A DNA stretch of 64,000 bases from Deinococcus alpinitundrae (GCF_009982895.1 NZ_WXZL01000014.1:53005-117004); one strand, 5' to 3'; shown: positions 1 through 11,901, numbered from the stretch's first letter. Notes: generated by a model from the letters alone, not told the origin. Translations and numbers: made by a program.

Positions 1-96
1 TTCCAGCCGGGGCCACTCGCGCCGCGCCAGACCCCGCCCGGCCTGCGGATTGAGGACGACGGCCAGCGAGGAAAACGGCAGGGATGGGGGCGGCAC
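1..96 (-). CDS. Diacylglycerol/lipid kinase family protein, N-terminal fragment
   Basis: The first 32 codons of a gene run off the left edge of the window, read from a GTG at 96. The translation carries the stretch VVLNPQAGRGLARREWPRLE, which fits the glycine-rich NPxAGxG nucleotide-binding start of the DagK/YegS/sphingosine-kinase family. A TATGCT box lies 9 nt before the GTG, so transcription would begin at or just before the start codon. The gene is divergent from the Lon-domain gene at 178. Only the N-terminus is visible, so the family assignment rests on one motif. Confidence 0.55.
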   Translation of the reverse strand, partial: MPPPSLPFSSLAVVLNPQAGRGLARREWPRLE

Positions 97-177
97 AGTT
101 CGGTCAGCATAGCGAAAAAGAAGCGATTTGTAGCTTCTGTTCATATCAAAGCCCAGCCGGAGGGCCAGCATAGGGCC

Positions 178-783
178 ATGCTTATCCCCCTGTTTCCGCT
201 GCCCCAGTTCGTGCTTTTTCCGGGCCAGGTGGTGCCGCTGTATGTCTTCGAGCCGCGCTACCGAACGCTGCTGGCCCGCGTGCAGCAAAGTGGTGAAGCG
301 TTCGGCATGCCGCAGATCCTGACCCCCTCCACCGAGGACCCCCGCCCGCTGGAAGCCCGGCTCTCGATGATCGGCACGCTGGCGCACCTGCGCGAGGTCG
401 CGCCGCACGAGGACGGCACCTCCTCGATCACGGTGGTCGGCGGCGAGCGATTCCGGATTCAGCACCTCGTCACTGACCAGGACTACCTGTGCGCCGAGGT
501 GGAGCTGCTGCCCTTGCAGGCCGACGACGACGCCCACAGCGACACCATTTTGCGGGCGCTGTCCAACCGACTGGTCACCGATCTGCTGCGGATGCGCCCC
601 GACGACCGCGAGGCCATCGTGCACCATGCGCCGCCCGAGCCGCTCTTGCTGGCCTCGTTTGCCTCGGCCCTGCTGCCGCTCAGCGGCGAGGAACGCCAGC
701 AGGTGCTGGAAGCCCCCAGCCTGACCGAGCGTCTGGAAACCCTGGTCAGCTTCGTGCCGGTGCCCGCACGCGACCTCAACTGA
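178..783 (+). CDS. LON peptidase N-terminal (substrate-binding) domain protein
   Basis: This is a 201-residue stand-alone Lon N-domain protein. The start MLIPLFPLPQFVLFPGQVVP followed by LYVFEPRYRTLLARV is the typical first part of the LonN/PUA-like fold (PLFPL..VLFPG..LPLxxFEPRY). The ATPase and protease domains of Lon are absent, as is normal for this family, which is thought to bind substrates rather than cleave them. The alpha-helical C-terminal half (from about residue 110) is Glu/Leu/Arg-rich. The ATG at 178 is the first start compatible with the motif. The gene is convergent with tyrA and 31 bp from its end. Confidence 0.85.
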   Translation: MLIPLFPLPQFVLFPGQVVPLYVFEPRYRTLLARVQQSGEAFGMPQILTPSTEDPRPLEARLSMIGTLAHLREVAPHEDGTSSITVVGGERFRIQHLVTDQDYLCAEVELLPLQADDDAHSDTILRALSNRLVTDLLRMRPDDREAIVHHAPPEPLLLASFASALLPLSGEERQQVLEAPSLTERLETLVSFVPVPARDLN

Positions 784-814
784 GCTTGAGTTTAAGCTGG
801 CGACAATCTGCTCG

Positions 815-1912
815 CTAGCCCCGGTTGCGGGTGGTGTAGCCTTCCTCGCGCAGCAGCGCCGCCGCCCGGTCCACGTCCCCGGCCTCCTCCAGCCCCAGGC
901 GAATGGCCCCGCCGTGTTCACGGATCGCCAGCACCTCGATGTCCTTGATGTTGATGCTGGCTTCTCCCAGAATCCGCGTGATGGCCCCGATCTGGTTGGG
1001 CTTGTCCGGCACCGCCACCACAAGGTCATACTTGGGCGGCAGCAGGCTGCGCTTGACCACCGGCAGGTTGTCGCGGGTGCGCTTGCCCTCGCTGGCGGCC
1101 AGCAGCAACTCTTCGGGGTCGTCGAGTGTGTCGGCCAGGTGCGAAAGCTGACGCGAGAAGCTGTGCAGGGCCTCGCGCAGGGCCACCTTGTTCTCGACCA
1201 CCATGTCGCGGCTCATGAGCGGGTCACCGCTGGCCACTCGGGTCAGATCACGGAAGCCGCCTGCAGCCAGCAGACTCAATCGCTCGTCGCGGGCGACCAT
1301 GTGGGTCAGCGCCAGGCTGGCCAGATACGGCAGGTGACTGACGGTGGCGACCAGCTTGTCGTGGGCGTCGGGCGGCATCACCACCGGGGCCGCACCGAGT
1401 TGCTCGACAAGTCGGCGCATCCGCGACAGGGCGGTCAGCGGCGTGCGCTCGGTGGGGGTTAGCACCCACACGGCGTTTTCGAGCAACCCCGCCGAGGCGT
1501 TGGCGACCCCACCGCGTTCCGAGCCGGTCATCGGGTGGCCCGGCACGAAGGCCCGTACCCCCAACGCCTCGAACTCGGCAGCGATGCCCATCTTGACGCT
1601 GCCCACGTCGGTAATCAGTGTGCCGGGCGCGAGGTGCGGCGCAAGGCTGCGCGCCAGCGAGGCCAGCACCTTGACCGGCACCGCCAGCACCACCAGATCG
1701 GCGCGGCCCAGCCACTCGCCGGGAGCGGTGCGCGCCTCGTCGATAACGCCCAGCGCCAGGGCTTCTTCCAGAGCCGCCGCGCTGGCGTCGAGGCCGATGA
1801 TGCGCCGCGCCAGCAGGCGCTCGCGCAACCCCAGCGCCACGCTGCCGCCGATCAGCCCCACGCCCGCCACCACCACCGTATCGAAGGTTTCGGGGATCAC
1901 CGGGCTGCTCAT
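815..1912 (-). CDS. tyrA: Prephenate dehydrogenase with C-terminal ACT domain
   Basis: 365 residues. It catalyses NAD-dependent oxidative decarboxylation of prephenate to 4-hydroxyphenylpyruvate in tyrosine synthesis. The N-terminal Rossmann motif VVVAGVGLIGGSVALGL (residues 13-29) is clear, followed by VPVKVLASL, a DVGSVK stretch and the FVPGHPMTGSERGG signature of TyrA. Residues from about 295 (VAVPDKPNQIGAITRILGEA) form an ACT domain, the usual site of tyrosine feedback binding. The length fits monofunctional ACT-containing TyrA. It stands alone between convergent and divergent neighbours. Confidence 0.93.
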   Translation of the reverse strand: MSSPVIPETFDTVVVAGVGLIGGSVALGLRERLLARRIIGLDASAAALEEALALGVIDEARTAPGEWLGRADLVVLAVPVKVLASLARSLAPHLAPGTLITDVGSVKMGIAAEFEALGVRAFVPGHPMTGSERGGVANASAGLLENAVWVLTPTERTPLTALSRMRRLVEQLGAAPVVMPPDAHDKLVATVSHLPYLASLALTHMVARDERLSLLAAGGFRDLTRVASGDPLMSRDMVVENKVALREALHSFSRQLSHLADTLDDPEELLLAASEGKRTRDNLPVVKRSLLPPKYDLVVAVPDKPNQIGAITRILGEASINIKDIEVLAIREHGGAIRLGLEEAGDVDRAAALLREEGYTTRNRG

Positions 1913-1955
1913 GCACCGAGCAGGCTAGCACGGCGCGGCTGTGGGTCCAGACAAC

Positions 1956-2588
1956 TCAGCTCCGGCGGAGCCGTTCTTCCAGCTCGGCGCGCAGCTTGTG
2001 ATGAATGGGAGCGCCCAGCAGGTGCTGCATCTGCTCGCGTGTAGGCGATTTGGTATAGAAGAACTCGAAAGCGTCCAGGACGGTGGGGGTGCCGGGCGGC
2101 AGCTGGCCCTCCAGCGTCACAGCGTCACCTGCACCGACTTCACCTTCCTCCAGCACCCGGGTATAAAAACCGGGGCGGCGCTGACGGCGAAACGTCTTGA
2201 CGAACTGCGGGTCATTCATGCGGGCGGCCAGCGTATCGCAGGGAATGCGCGCCGCCGTGACTTCCAGCAGAGCACCGCCCACCCGCAACCGCGTCCCGAT
2301 GGGCGTCGGTGCCGATTCCAGGCCCGAGATCAACAGGTTCTCGCCGAAAATGCCGGGTTCGAGCGGCTGGCCCAAGAAGGCGCTCCAAGCGTCGTAATCC
2401 GGCTGGGTGAACACGTACACCGCCTGATCTGGGCCGCCGTGGTTTCGGGTGTCCTGAATGTGGTCACCCGACGGACCAAGTGTGCCGATCAGCACCGGCT
2501 GCGAAACGGGCTGCTTGAAGATGCCGCTCTGCCCACTTTTGGCGGCGATGGGTTGACGCTGGCCGATATTGACGCTCAGCAGTTGCAT
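1956..2588 (-). CDS. MOSC domain-containing protein (YiiM type)
   Basis: 210 residues. The MOSC beta-barrel core spans roughly residues 20-165, with the conserved GENLLISGLE stretch and the ARIPCDTLAARM cysteine region where MOSC proteins hold the sulfur-carrying or Mo-binding cysteine. A helical C-terminal tail follows, as in YiiM, which reduces N-hydroxylated compounds through molybdenum cofactor. A TAAGAT box ends 6 nt before the ATG with no Shine-Dalgarno, so the mRNA is probably leaderless. The substrate is not predictable from sequence. Confidence 0.85.
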   Translation of the reverse strand: MQLLSVNIGQRQPIAAKSGQSGIFKQPVSQPVLIGTLGPSGDHIQDTRNHGGPDQAVYVFTQPDYDAWSAFLGQPLEPGIFGENLLISGLESAPTPIGTRLRVGGALLEVTAARIPCDTLAARMNDPQFVKTFRRQRRPGFYTRVLEEGEVGAGDAVTLEGQLPPGTPTVLDAFEFFYTKSPTREQMQHLLGAPIHHKLRAELEERLRRS

Positions 2589-2696
2589 GCTGGCATCTTA
2601 GTACGGCCCGGCTGGGTCAAGCGTCTGGCGTCGTCGGGCACAGGAGGCGGACTGGCGAAGCGGGATTCCACCTCCACACAGCCATTACTATGAAGC

Positions 2697-3206
2697 ATGA
2701 CCACCCAGTATCGCCCGGCGTTTCGGCTGCTTACGCTCTCGTCTCTCCTGCTCAGTGCCGCCGCGCTGGCTTACACCGACGCCACCGACGGCTTCTCGGT
2801 CACGGCTCCGACCGGCTGGAAGCAGTCCAGCTATCCAGGCACCTCGGTGGTGTTTCTGGCTCCAAAGACGGTCTCGGCATTCAACCCCAACATCAACGTG
2901 CTGGTCCAGGCGGTGCCCGCAGGCGTTACCCTCAAAGACTACGACGCCGTCACCCTGGACCAGATCACCAAGCTGATCACCGACGGCAAACTGATCAGCA
3001 AAAAGGCCGTGACCCTGGACGGACTTAAGGCCACCCAGCTCAACTACACCGGGCGGCAGGGACAGTACAAGCTGTACTTCACCCAGACCTATGCCCTGGT
3101 CGGCAAAAAAGCTTATGTGCTGACCGGCACGACCATTCAGGGTCAGCAAGCGGCGCTCCAGCCCGTCATGGACGGCTTCGTGGGGGCGTTCAAAGCCAAG
3201 CGCTGA
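2697..3206 (+). CDS. Secreted PsbP/DcrB-like protein
   Basis: 169 residues with an N-terminal signal peptide (RLLTLSSLLLSAAALAY, cleavage near residue 26). The mature part, starting TDATDGFSVTAPTGWKQSSYPGTSVVFLAP, resembles the PsbP/DcrB/MOG1 fold in which a domain of about 140 residues begins with a 'GFSxxxPxGW' strand and ends with an amphipathic helix (QPVMDGFVGAFKAKR). This suggests a periplasmic accessory protein of unknown role. A TACTAT box 5 nt before the ATG points to leaderless transcription. The fold assignment is by pattern only. Confidence 0.6.
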   Translation: MTTQYRPAFRLLTLSSLLLSAAALAYTDATDGFSVTAPTGWKQSSYPGTSVVFLAPKTVSAFNPNINVLVQAVPAGVTLKDYDAVTLDQITKLITDGKLISKKAVTLDGLKATQLNYTGRQGQYKLYFTQTYALVGKKAYVLTGTTIQGQQAALQPVMDGFVGAFKAKR

Positions 3207-3374
3207 GAGCACCAAATGTTGTGTGGTAAAGGAAATCGGCGATTGCCCGGCCCTCCAACGCCACTTGTCCGCCTGAGCGAACCGAAGTCGGAGGGGTTGG
3301 AACTGTGTCTTCAGGCAGCGCACCAGTGGCCCTTGCAAGCTTCCTGTCAGGGCTGAAACGCTAGGTTCAGGGCT

Positions 3375-3983
3375 ATGACTGTGTTCTTGGTGCTGCTGGC
3401 CGTCGTACTGACGGGTTGGTGGCTCTTAAAAACTTGGCGGACGCCACCACTGGGCTGGGTGCCGGGCCATCAGGCCGACATCGTATCATCCGACGACGAC
3501 CTCGATTTGCCGCCGCAGTTTCGGTTGCACTCCGGCCACGACGTGCTGTTCCCGGCGCAAGACGCCCTGACCATCCAGACCCGGAACTACTTTTTCGCGC
3601 CCGGCGAGAGCAACCTCTACGCCGAGCTGGTGGCGAGTCTGGCGGGCCGCTCGTACCGGGTCTTCCCGAATGTGCGGCTCGATTATATTTTTCAGCTCAC
3701 GTCTGGTCCCTCGCCGCACACCCTGACCCGCCTCCAGGGTCAGGCGGTGGGCTTTCTGGTCGTCGAGACCCCGGAATTTCGCCCGGTACTGGGTGTGAGT
3801 CTGCGCGGCTCACCTTACGCCGAGCCTCAGCGTCCCGGCTTCCCGGCCTCAAACGATGATACCGAACTGCTCGAACTGGCGTTCCAGAGTGCCCGCCTGC
3901 CACTGCTTCATATTGACGCCAGGCGCAACATCGAGGCCGACGAACTTCAGAAGTTGGTGCTGCCCCTTTTGATGCAGACCTAG
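3375..3983 (+). CDS. Membrane-anchored DUF2726-like protein
   Basis: 202 residues. Residues 1-19 form one transmembrane anchor (VFLVLLAVVLTGWWLL). The soluble part contains NYFFAPGESNLYAELVASLAGRSYRVFPNVRL and later VGFLVVETPEFRPVLGVSL and ARLPLLHIDAR, which together follow the DUF2726 plan (restriction-endonuclease-like fold: a ligand 'Exxl..al', 'V.P.v.l', a hydrophobic D/E strand, and a final 'l..aglPllri'). The core metal-binding acids are not unmistakable, so nuclease activity should not be assumed. A TAGGTT box lies 7 nt before the ATG. Confidence 0.5.
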   Translation: MTVFLVLLAVVLTGWWLLKTWRTPPLGWVPGHQADIVSSDDDLDLPPQFRLHSGHDVLFPAQDALTIQTRNYFFAPGESNLYAELVASLAGRSYRVFPNVRLDYIFQLTSGPSPHTLTRLQGQAVGFLVVETPEFRPVLGVSLRGSPYAEPQRPGFPASNDDTELLELAFQSARLPLLHIDARRNIEADELQKLVLPLLMQT

Positions 3984-4009
3984 CCCGACGACATCGCCTG
4001 TCGGGAAAA

Positions 4010-4056
4010 GCAGACCCTCACCCGGCAAGCATAAGCGGGTGAGGGTTCAGGTCTGC
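4010..4056. terminator. Bidirectional hairpin between convergent genes
   Basis: A perfect 10-bp stem CCCTCACCCG/CGGGTGAGGG (4015-4024 and 4036-4045), flanked by a further GCAGAC/GTCTGC pairing, sits in the gap between two convergent genes. There is no clean T-run on either side. Confidence 0.6.
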
Positions 4057-4082
4057 GGAGAAGAAATTGAGCGCAACCCGTA

Positions 4083-4358
4083 TCAGTCGGTTTCGTGGTG
4101 TTCGTGGGCGTCTTCGTGGAAAATGAAGGCACACAGGGCCAGCAGCAGCACGCCGAGCGTCAGCACGCTCAGCCAAGCCCCCTGGGTGGCCCAGGCCAGA
4201 CCCAGCGGCACCACCAGCAGCGATAGGGCCACTCCCAGATAAGACGGTGCGGCAGACTCGGCTTCCATCGGCGCGGCACGCGGTGCCGGACGCCCAGAAG
4301 CGGGCACGTCCGGCTCGATGCGAACCGGGGGGTAGGTCTGGGGCAAGGCTTTTAACAT
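4083..4358 (-). CDS. Small two-helix membrane protein with His-rich tail
   Basis: 91 residues, not recognised. A Pro/Ala-rich cytoplasmic-type head of about 38 residues is followed by two predicted membrane helices (SYLGVALSLLVVPLGLAWA and LSVLTLGVLLLALCAFIF) and a short acidic, histidine-rich end, FHEDAHEHHETD. The histidine cluster could bind metal, but this is only composition. It lies downstream of leuS on the same strand, separated by 123 bp that contain an inverted repeat. Confidence 0.6.
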   Translation of the reverse strand: MLKALPQTYPPVRIEPDVPASGRPAPRAAPMEAESAAPSYLGVALSLLVVPLGLAWATQGAWLSVLTLGVLLLALCAFIFHEDAHEHHETD

Positions 4359-4378
4359 GTGTCCATTCTGATCGCTGG

Positions 4379-4417
4379 TTCAGGCGGCCCGGTAAGCCGA
4401 ACCTAAAGTCGCCTGAA
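4379..4417. repeat. Inverted repeat upstream of the 91-residue gene
   Basis: TTCAGGCG (4379-4386) and CGCCTGAA (4410-4417) are perfect 8-bp arms with a 23-bp spacer, between leuS and the small membrane protein gene. It could be an operator or a weak terminator for leuS; no T-run follows. Confidence 0.35.
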
Positions 4418-4481
4418 TCTGCTCATGAGCGATTGTTTATGTCGGGTTCTGTTGTGACGTGGACCGCTGAAATTGGTCCGC

Positions 4482-6971
<2,490 letters not shown>

Positions 6972-6998
6972 GGCAAGACTCCTGATGGGTGAGAAAGC

Positions 6999-7032
6999 AA
7001 AAAAGCCCCCGGCGCGTACCAAAGCCGGGGGC
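6999..7032 (-). terminator. Intrinsic terminator in the leuS leader (attenuator)
   Basis: On the leuS strand, GCCCCCGGC (7032-7024) pairs with GCCGGGGGC (7013-7005) over a 10-nt loop and is followed by six T residues (7004-6999), only 28 nt before the leuS start codon. The 5' arm can alternatively pair with CCGGGGGC at 7071-7064 inside the leader ORF, which gives a mutually exclusive antiterminator of 8 G-C pairs. Confidence 0.75.
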
Positions 7033-7051
7033 GGGCGAAGCAAGCACGTGG

Positions 7052-7093
7052 CTAGTCGCAGCGGCCCCCGGTGATAAGCGCAGAGGAGATCAT
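7052..7093 (-). CDS. Putative leuS leader peptide (13 codons)
   Basis: ATG at 7093 opens a 13-codon [16 protein letters not shown], ending in TAG at 7052-7054. The start codon lies exactly 6 nt after the TAGACT -10 box, so the transcript would begin at the ATG (leaderless). The ORF holds a single Leu codon, CTT, and overlaps the antiterminator strand CCGGGGGC. Its position between promoter and leader terminator matches amino-acid attenuation leaders. One Leu codon is weak evidence, and a stalled ribosome there would also cover part of the antiterminator, so the exact mechanism is unclear. Confidence 0.5.
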   Translation of the reverse strand: MISSALITGGRCD

Positions 7094-7099
7094 GCCTTC

Positions 7100-7128
7100 A
7101 GTCTAGAACGACGCAGGCCTGGGAACAA
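7100..7128 (-). promoter_or_regulatory. leuS leader promoter
   Basis: -35 TTGTTC (7128-7123) and -10 TAGACT (7105-7100) with a 17-bp spacer. The predicted transcription start coincides with the ATG of the leader ORF at 7093. Confidence 0.65.
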
Positions 7129-7151
7129 GCCGCGCCGTTCATGGCTGGGCG

Positions 7152-7784
7152 CTATTTCTTGGTGCAGGTCAGATCGAACTCCATGTTGTACACCTTCGCC
7201 AGCGGCATCTTGGCTTTCTGCAACTCTTGAATCGCGTCCTTGCTGGGCCGGATCAGCAACCGGGTCCACTTGGTGGCCGCGCCTTCATTGTCCGTTTCGG
7301 TCTGAAGCGTGATGGAGGTACCGGGCAGCAGGCTCTCGATCCATTTGCTCTGATAGTTGTTGAGGGGCGCGGCGCTGGATGCGGTGGCCGCCACCACATC
7401 CGAGGGCGAGAAGGCCATGAAATTGTAGAGCGGCTGCCTGGAGGCGTTGCTGAGTTTCAAGGTGACGCTGAACCTGCTGTCGTCGTTGCCCACTTTGATA
7501 AGCTGAACACTATAGACACCATTGAACAAAGTATCGCCCAGGCAGCCCTTGACGGCGTCGGTCTTGGGTGACACGCCCCCGGCGGTGATGGCCCCGATGC
7601 GTTTGAGGTCACTGGCCCTGAACTGGTAGTACGTTTCGCCGTTTTTCTGGGTGGCCGTGGTCTGGAGCGCCACGCCGTTGATGAAGACGGTCTGGGTCGT
7701 CTGGGCTTGATTTATCTGGGCCAGCGCTGGAGCAGCGGCACTCAGCCAGGCGGCAGTGAGGAGCAAGGAAGGTGGAATTTTCAC
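7152..7784 (-). CDS. Secreted protein of unknown function
   Basis: 210 residues, not recognised. It has a signal peptide, MKIPPSLLLTAAWLSAAAPALA, with an ALA cleavage site after residue 22. The mature part resembles a copper-amine-oxidase-N or stalk-like opening (TVFINGVALQTTATQKNGETYYQFRASDLKRIGA) and then a domain that handles neutral beta strands (FSVTLKLSNASRQPLYNFMAF). Two cysteines (CLGD near residue 81 and LTCTKK at the end) could form a disulfide. It is transcribed toward leuS and is monocistronic. Confidence 0.6.
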   Translation of the reverse strand: MKIPPSLLLTAAWLSAAAPALAQINQAQTTQTVFINGVALQTTATQKNGETYYQFRASDLKRIGAITAGGVSPKTDAVKGCLGDTLFNGVYSVQLIKVGNDDSRFSVTLKLSNASRQPLYNFMAFSPSDVVAATASSAAPLNNYQSKWIESLLPGTSITLQTETDNEGAATKWTRLLIRPSKDAIQELQKAKMPLAKVYNMEFDLTCTKK

Positions 7785-7852
7785 GGTTCAGGATACGGGG
7801 AGGAAAATGAGAAGGATCTCTGCCTGGAACCCTAAAGAACCGCCTCCGGCAC

Positions 7853-8311
7853 CTAGAGTCGCGCCATCATCCGTACCCGGTCCAGACCCGGCCCGAAGCC
7901 GTCCTGCTCGCGTTCCATGACCTCAAAGCCGTAGCGGGCGTAGAAGCCTTCGGTGGACTGGCTGGTGTCGATCTTGACGTGCGACGCGGCGGGCCAGTGG
8001 CGGCGCAGCCAGTCCAGGCGGGAACGGGTGAGGTCGCTGCCTAGGCCCGTGCCGTGGAGGTCGCCGCGCACCATGCCCCAGCTCAGGTAGGCCAGCGTCG
8101 GGAACGTCTCATGGCCGACGCCGCCGCAGGCCACGACCTCACCTTCTCGCTCCAGCACGAAATACGGCTCCGCTCCGTCCTCTACTCCCTCGACTCTGTC
8201 CAGAAAGGTGGCGAAGTCGGTCCGCTCGTGTTCGGTGAAGAAACCTGGGACGTTACTGCTGAACAACTCCAGGCAAGCAGAACGGTCTGTGGGCGTGTAG
8301 GAACGCAGCAT
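7853..8311 (-). CDS. GNAT-family N-acetyltransferase
   Basis: 152 residues from the ATG at 8311 (MLRSYTPTDRSACLELF). A longer in-frame extension upstream shows no family similarity, and a CAGACT box lies 6 nt before this ATG. GNAT features are the RxYxPxDxxA opening, the FVLEREGEVVACGGV strand, the acetyl-CoA loop region MVRGDLHGTGLGSDL (an RxxGxG-like turn) and the C-terminal QSTEGFYARYGFEVMERE strand-helix (FYxRxGF). The acceptor substrate is not predictable. It is divergent from pckA with a strong inverted repeat between them. Confidence 0.85.
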   Translation of the reverse strand: MLRSYTPTDRSACLELFSSNVPGFFTEHERTDFATFLDRVEGVEDGAEPYFVLEREGEVVACGGVGHETFPTLAYLSWGMVRGDLHGTGLGSDLTRSRLDWLRRHWPAASHVKIDTSQSTEGFYARYGFEVMEREQDGFGPGLDRVRMMARL

Positions 8312-8336
8312 CCGATCAGTCTGGCAGATCGGTGGA

Positions 8337-8365
8337 GGTGTTCTGGTTTGTGTACCCAGAACACC
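8337..8365. repeat. Perfect 10-bp inverted repeat between GNAT gene and pckA
   Basis: GGTGTTCTGG (8337-8346) and CCAGAACACC (8356-8365) with a 9-bp spacer. It overlaps the region where the -35 of the GNAT gene would be and lies upstream of pckA, so it is placed like a divergent operator. No regulator is encoded next to it. Confidence 0.55.
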
Positions 8366-8537
8366 CAGACAGAATCCGGAAACCGGCGTCCGGGAGAGCC
8401 GAACACAGCCGAGACTGTCCCCAAATGTGTAACACGAAAGGACTTGGTTTGGAACCGCTTCACGGGTCAAAGTAGCGGGAAGACCTGGCGTCTGCCAGGC
8501 CGTCTCGCGACGTTTCACCATCCCAGGAGGGCCACCC

Positions 8538-10163
<1,626 letters not shown>

Positions 10164-10196
10164 GCGGCAAATACCGAGCAGCGAAAAGGGGAACAG

Positions 10197-10244
10197 TTCA
10201 GGGGCCAGGCCATACGGGAAACACCCCTTCGCCTGACCCCTGAA
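10197..10244. terminator. Bidirectional terminator between pckA and htrA-like gene
   Basis: TTCAGGGGCCAGGC (10197-10210) pairs with GCCTGACCCCTGAA (10231-10244) with one mismatch, giving a long stem in the gap between convergent genes. Confidence 0.7.
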
Positions 10245-10264
10245 CCGTCCTGCTCCGCCTACCC

Positions 10265-11362
10265 TTACTGCGCCAGCGTGCGCTTGAGCAGCGTCACCTT
10301 GACCGGCACTTCCTTCTTGTTGCGCCATACCGTCAGCGTCACCGTCTGACCGGGGCGCTTGGTCGCCACCCGGCGCACCACGTCGTAAGAACTCTTGATG
10401 CGCGCGCCGTCCACCGCCACGATCACGTCGCCGAGCGGCGCGAGCAGCTGGCCCTCGTTGTTCTTCAGGCTGCCGCGCAACCCTGAGCGCGCCCCCGCCG
10501 ACCCCGCCGGAACATCGTTGACCAGCGCGCCGTTGCTGCTGCTCAGGCCCGCCAGCTGGCGCAGCGCCGGGTCGAGGTTGGCGAGATCCTGGAAAGTGAC
10601 GCCCAGTGTGCCGCGCTGCGAGACGCCCACCGTCTCCAGATCGGTCAGCGACTGCTTGACGATGTTGGCCGGAATGACCACGCCGATGATGCCCGGCACC
10701 AATTGGCTGGGCGCCGCGTTGGCGTCGGCCACGCCGATGACCGCGCCGCGCGAATCGAGCACCGGGCCGCCGGAGTTGCCGCCCTGAATCATGGCGGTGG
10801 TCAGGATGTACTCGCCGACCTCGCCGCCAAAACCGTCGTCGCGGGGAATGTCGGCGTTGGAAGTCGAATAGACCCCGGTCGAGATGAAGCCCTGAAACTT
10901 GATCGGCGAGCCGATGGCGATGGTCTTCTGGCCCGGCACCAGGCGGCTGCTGTCACCGAAACCCAGCAGCTTGGGCGCGCTAACACCCGTGACCCGCAGC
11001 ACCGCGATGTCGATGCCGGGATCGATGCCCACCACCTTGGCCGGAAGGCTGCGCCCGTCGTTGAGCGTCACGCTGAGGCTCTCCTGATTTTGCACCACGT
11101 GGTAATTGGTGACGATCAGGTTGGATTTATAGAAGAATCCACTGCCGGTGTCGTTAGGACTCTCGCCCTGCTGAAGGGCGTCGGCGCGGATACGCACGTC
11201 CACCCGCACGGTGGCGGCCAGCGCCGCGCGCGTCACCTCGACGGTGTTGATCTCGTCGGACGTGACCAGCGGGCGCTGCGCCGTGACGCTGCCGGTCAGG
11301 TAAGCGCAGGCCAGCGCCGCGCTCAGCAGCACCCCCAGCCCCAGCCCGCGCTGCCAGTTCAC
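10265..11362 (-). CDS. HtrA/DegP-type trypsin-like serine protease with PDZ domain
   Basis: 365 residues. An N-terminal membrane segment or signal anchor (LGLGVLLSAALACAYLTGSV) exports the protease domain. The catalytic triad is readable: His88 in TNYHVV, Asp118 in GIDIAVL and Ser197 in QGGNSGGPVLD. A single PDZ domain follows from about residue 250 (RGTLGVTFQDLANLDPALRQLAGL...NDVPAGSAGARSGL). This architecture matches DegS/HtrA periplasmic quality-control proteases. Its start overlaps the stop of the FmdB-like gene by 4 bp (ATGA), so the two are translationally coupled. Confidence 0.92.
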   Translation of the reverse strand: MNWQRGLGLGVLLSAALACAYLTGSVTAQRPLVTSDEINTVEVTRAALAATVRVDVRIRADALQQGESPNDTGSGFFYKSNLIVTNYHVVQNQESLSVTLNDGRSLPAKVVGIDPGIDIAVLRVTGVSAPKLLGFGDSSRLVPGQKTIAIGSPIKFQGFISTGVYSTSNADIPRDDGFGGEVGEYILTTAMIQGGNSGGPVLDSRGAVIGVADANAAPSQLVPGIIGVVIPANIVKQSLTDLETVGVSQRGTLGVTFQDLANLDPALRQLAGLSSSNGALVNDVPAGSAGARSGLRGSLKNNEGQLLAPLGDVIVAVDGARIKSSYDVVRRVATKRPGQTVTLTVWRNKKEVPVKVTLLKRTLAQ

Positions 11363-11736
11363 TGGCCTGTGCCGCCGGAGGTCGCCGTGCTCTTGGCCGG
11401 GCTGCTCTTCTCCGCCGTTTTGGGCGTTTCCACTTTCGGAGTCGGCGTGGCGGCGGGGGTGGCCGTGCTGGCGCTGTCCGCGCCCGAACCGGCCTCGGTC
11501 TTGCCGCTCTCGGTTTTCCCGCTTTCTGCCGTGCTGGTAGACGAGCTTACCTTGCTGGCCGCCCGCGAATCGTTGGCGTAAAAGCCGCTGCCCTTAAAGG
11601 CGATGGCTGGGGCCGACACCAGCCGTTTGACCGGCTCACCGGTTTCCGGATGCTGGGTGAACGCCGCGTCTTTCATACTCTGCTTGACTTCAAAGATTTC
11701 CTGGGTCACCAGGTTGCGGTAGACATACGTGGGCAT
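11359..11736 (-). CDS. FmdB-like protein lacking the zinc-ribbon cysteines
   Basis: 125 residues. The N-terminal 60 residues follow the FmdB/CxxC_CxxC_SSSS pattern: MPTYVYRNLVTQEIFEVKQSM, then VKRLVSAPAIAFKGSGFYANDSR, the usual end of the motif. The two CxxC pairs of the family are replaced by NLVT and HPETGEP, so it cannot form the zinc ribbon. The C-terminal half is low complexity (Ser/Thr/Ala/Glu/Lys, ending in Pro/Lys/Thr). It forms a two-gene unit with the downstream protease. A GATAAT box lies 5 nt before the ATG. Confidence 0.75.
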   Translation of the reverse strand: MPTYVYRNLVTQEIFEVKQSMKDAAFTQHPETGEPVKRLVSAPAIAFKGSGFYANDSRAASKVSSSTSTAESGKTESGKTEAGSGADSASTATPAATPTPKVETPKTAEKSSPAKSTATSGGTGQ

Positions 11737-11901
11737 ACTCTATTATCAACGCCTCCAGCGGCTTGTCTCTCACGGAACTTGGGGGTTGTCTGTCGGGCCA
11801 CCCGACTCACCTGGCCGCACCGCCAGCCTAGCAAAGCCGCAGCGGCCCGGCACCCAGGCATCTGTCCCACGGCACGGCTTGGATCTGCCCGGACCCGCAC
11901 G

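Noticed and set aside
7034..7150. T-box riboswitch before leuS
   Set aside because: No AGGGTGGNACCGCG-like T-box sequence precedes the terminator; the leader is too short for the T-box stem I.
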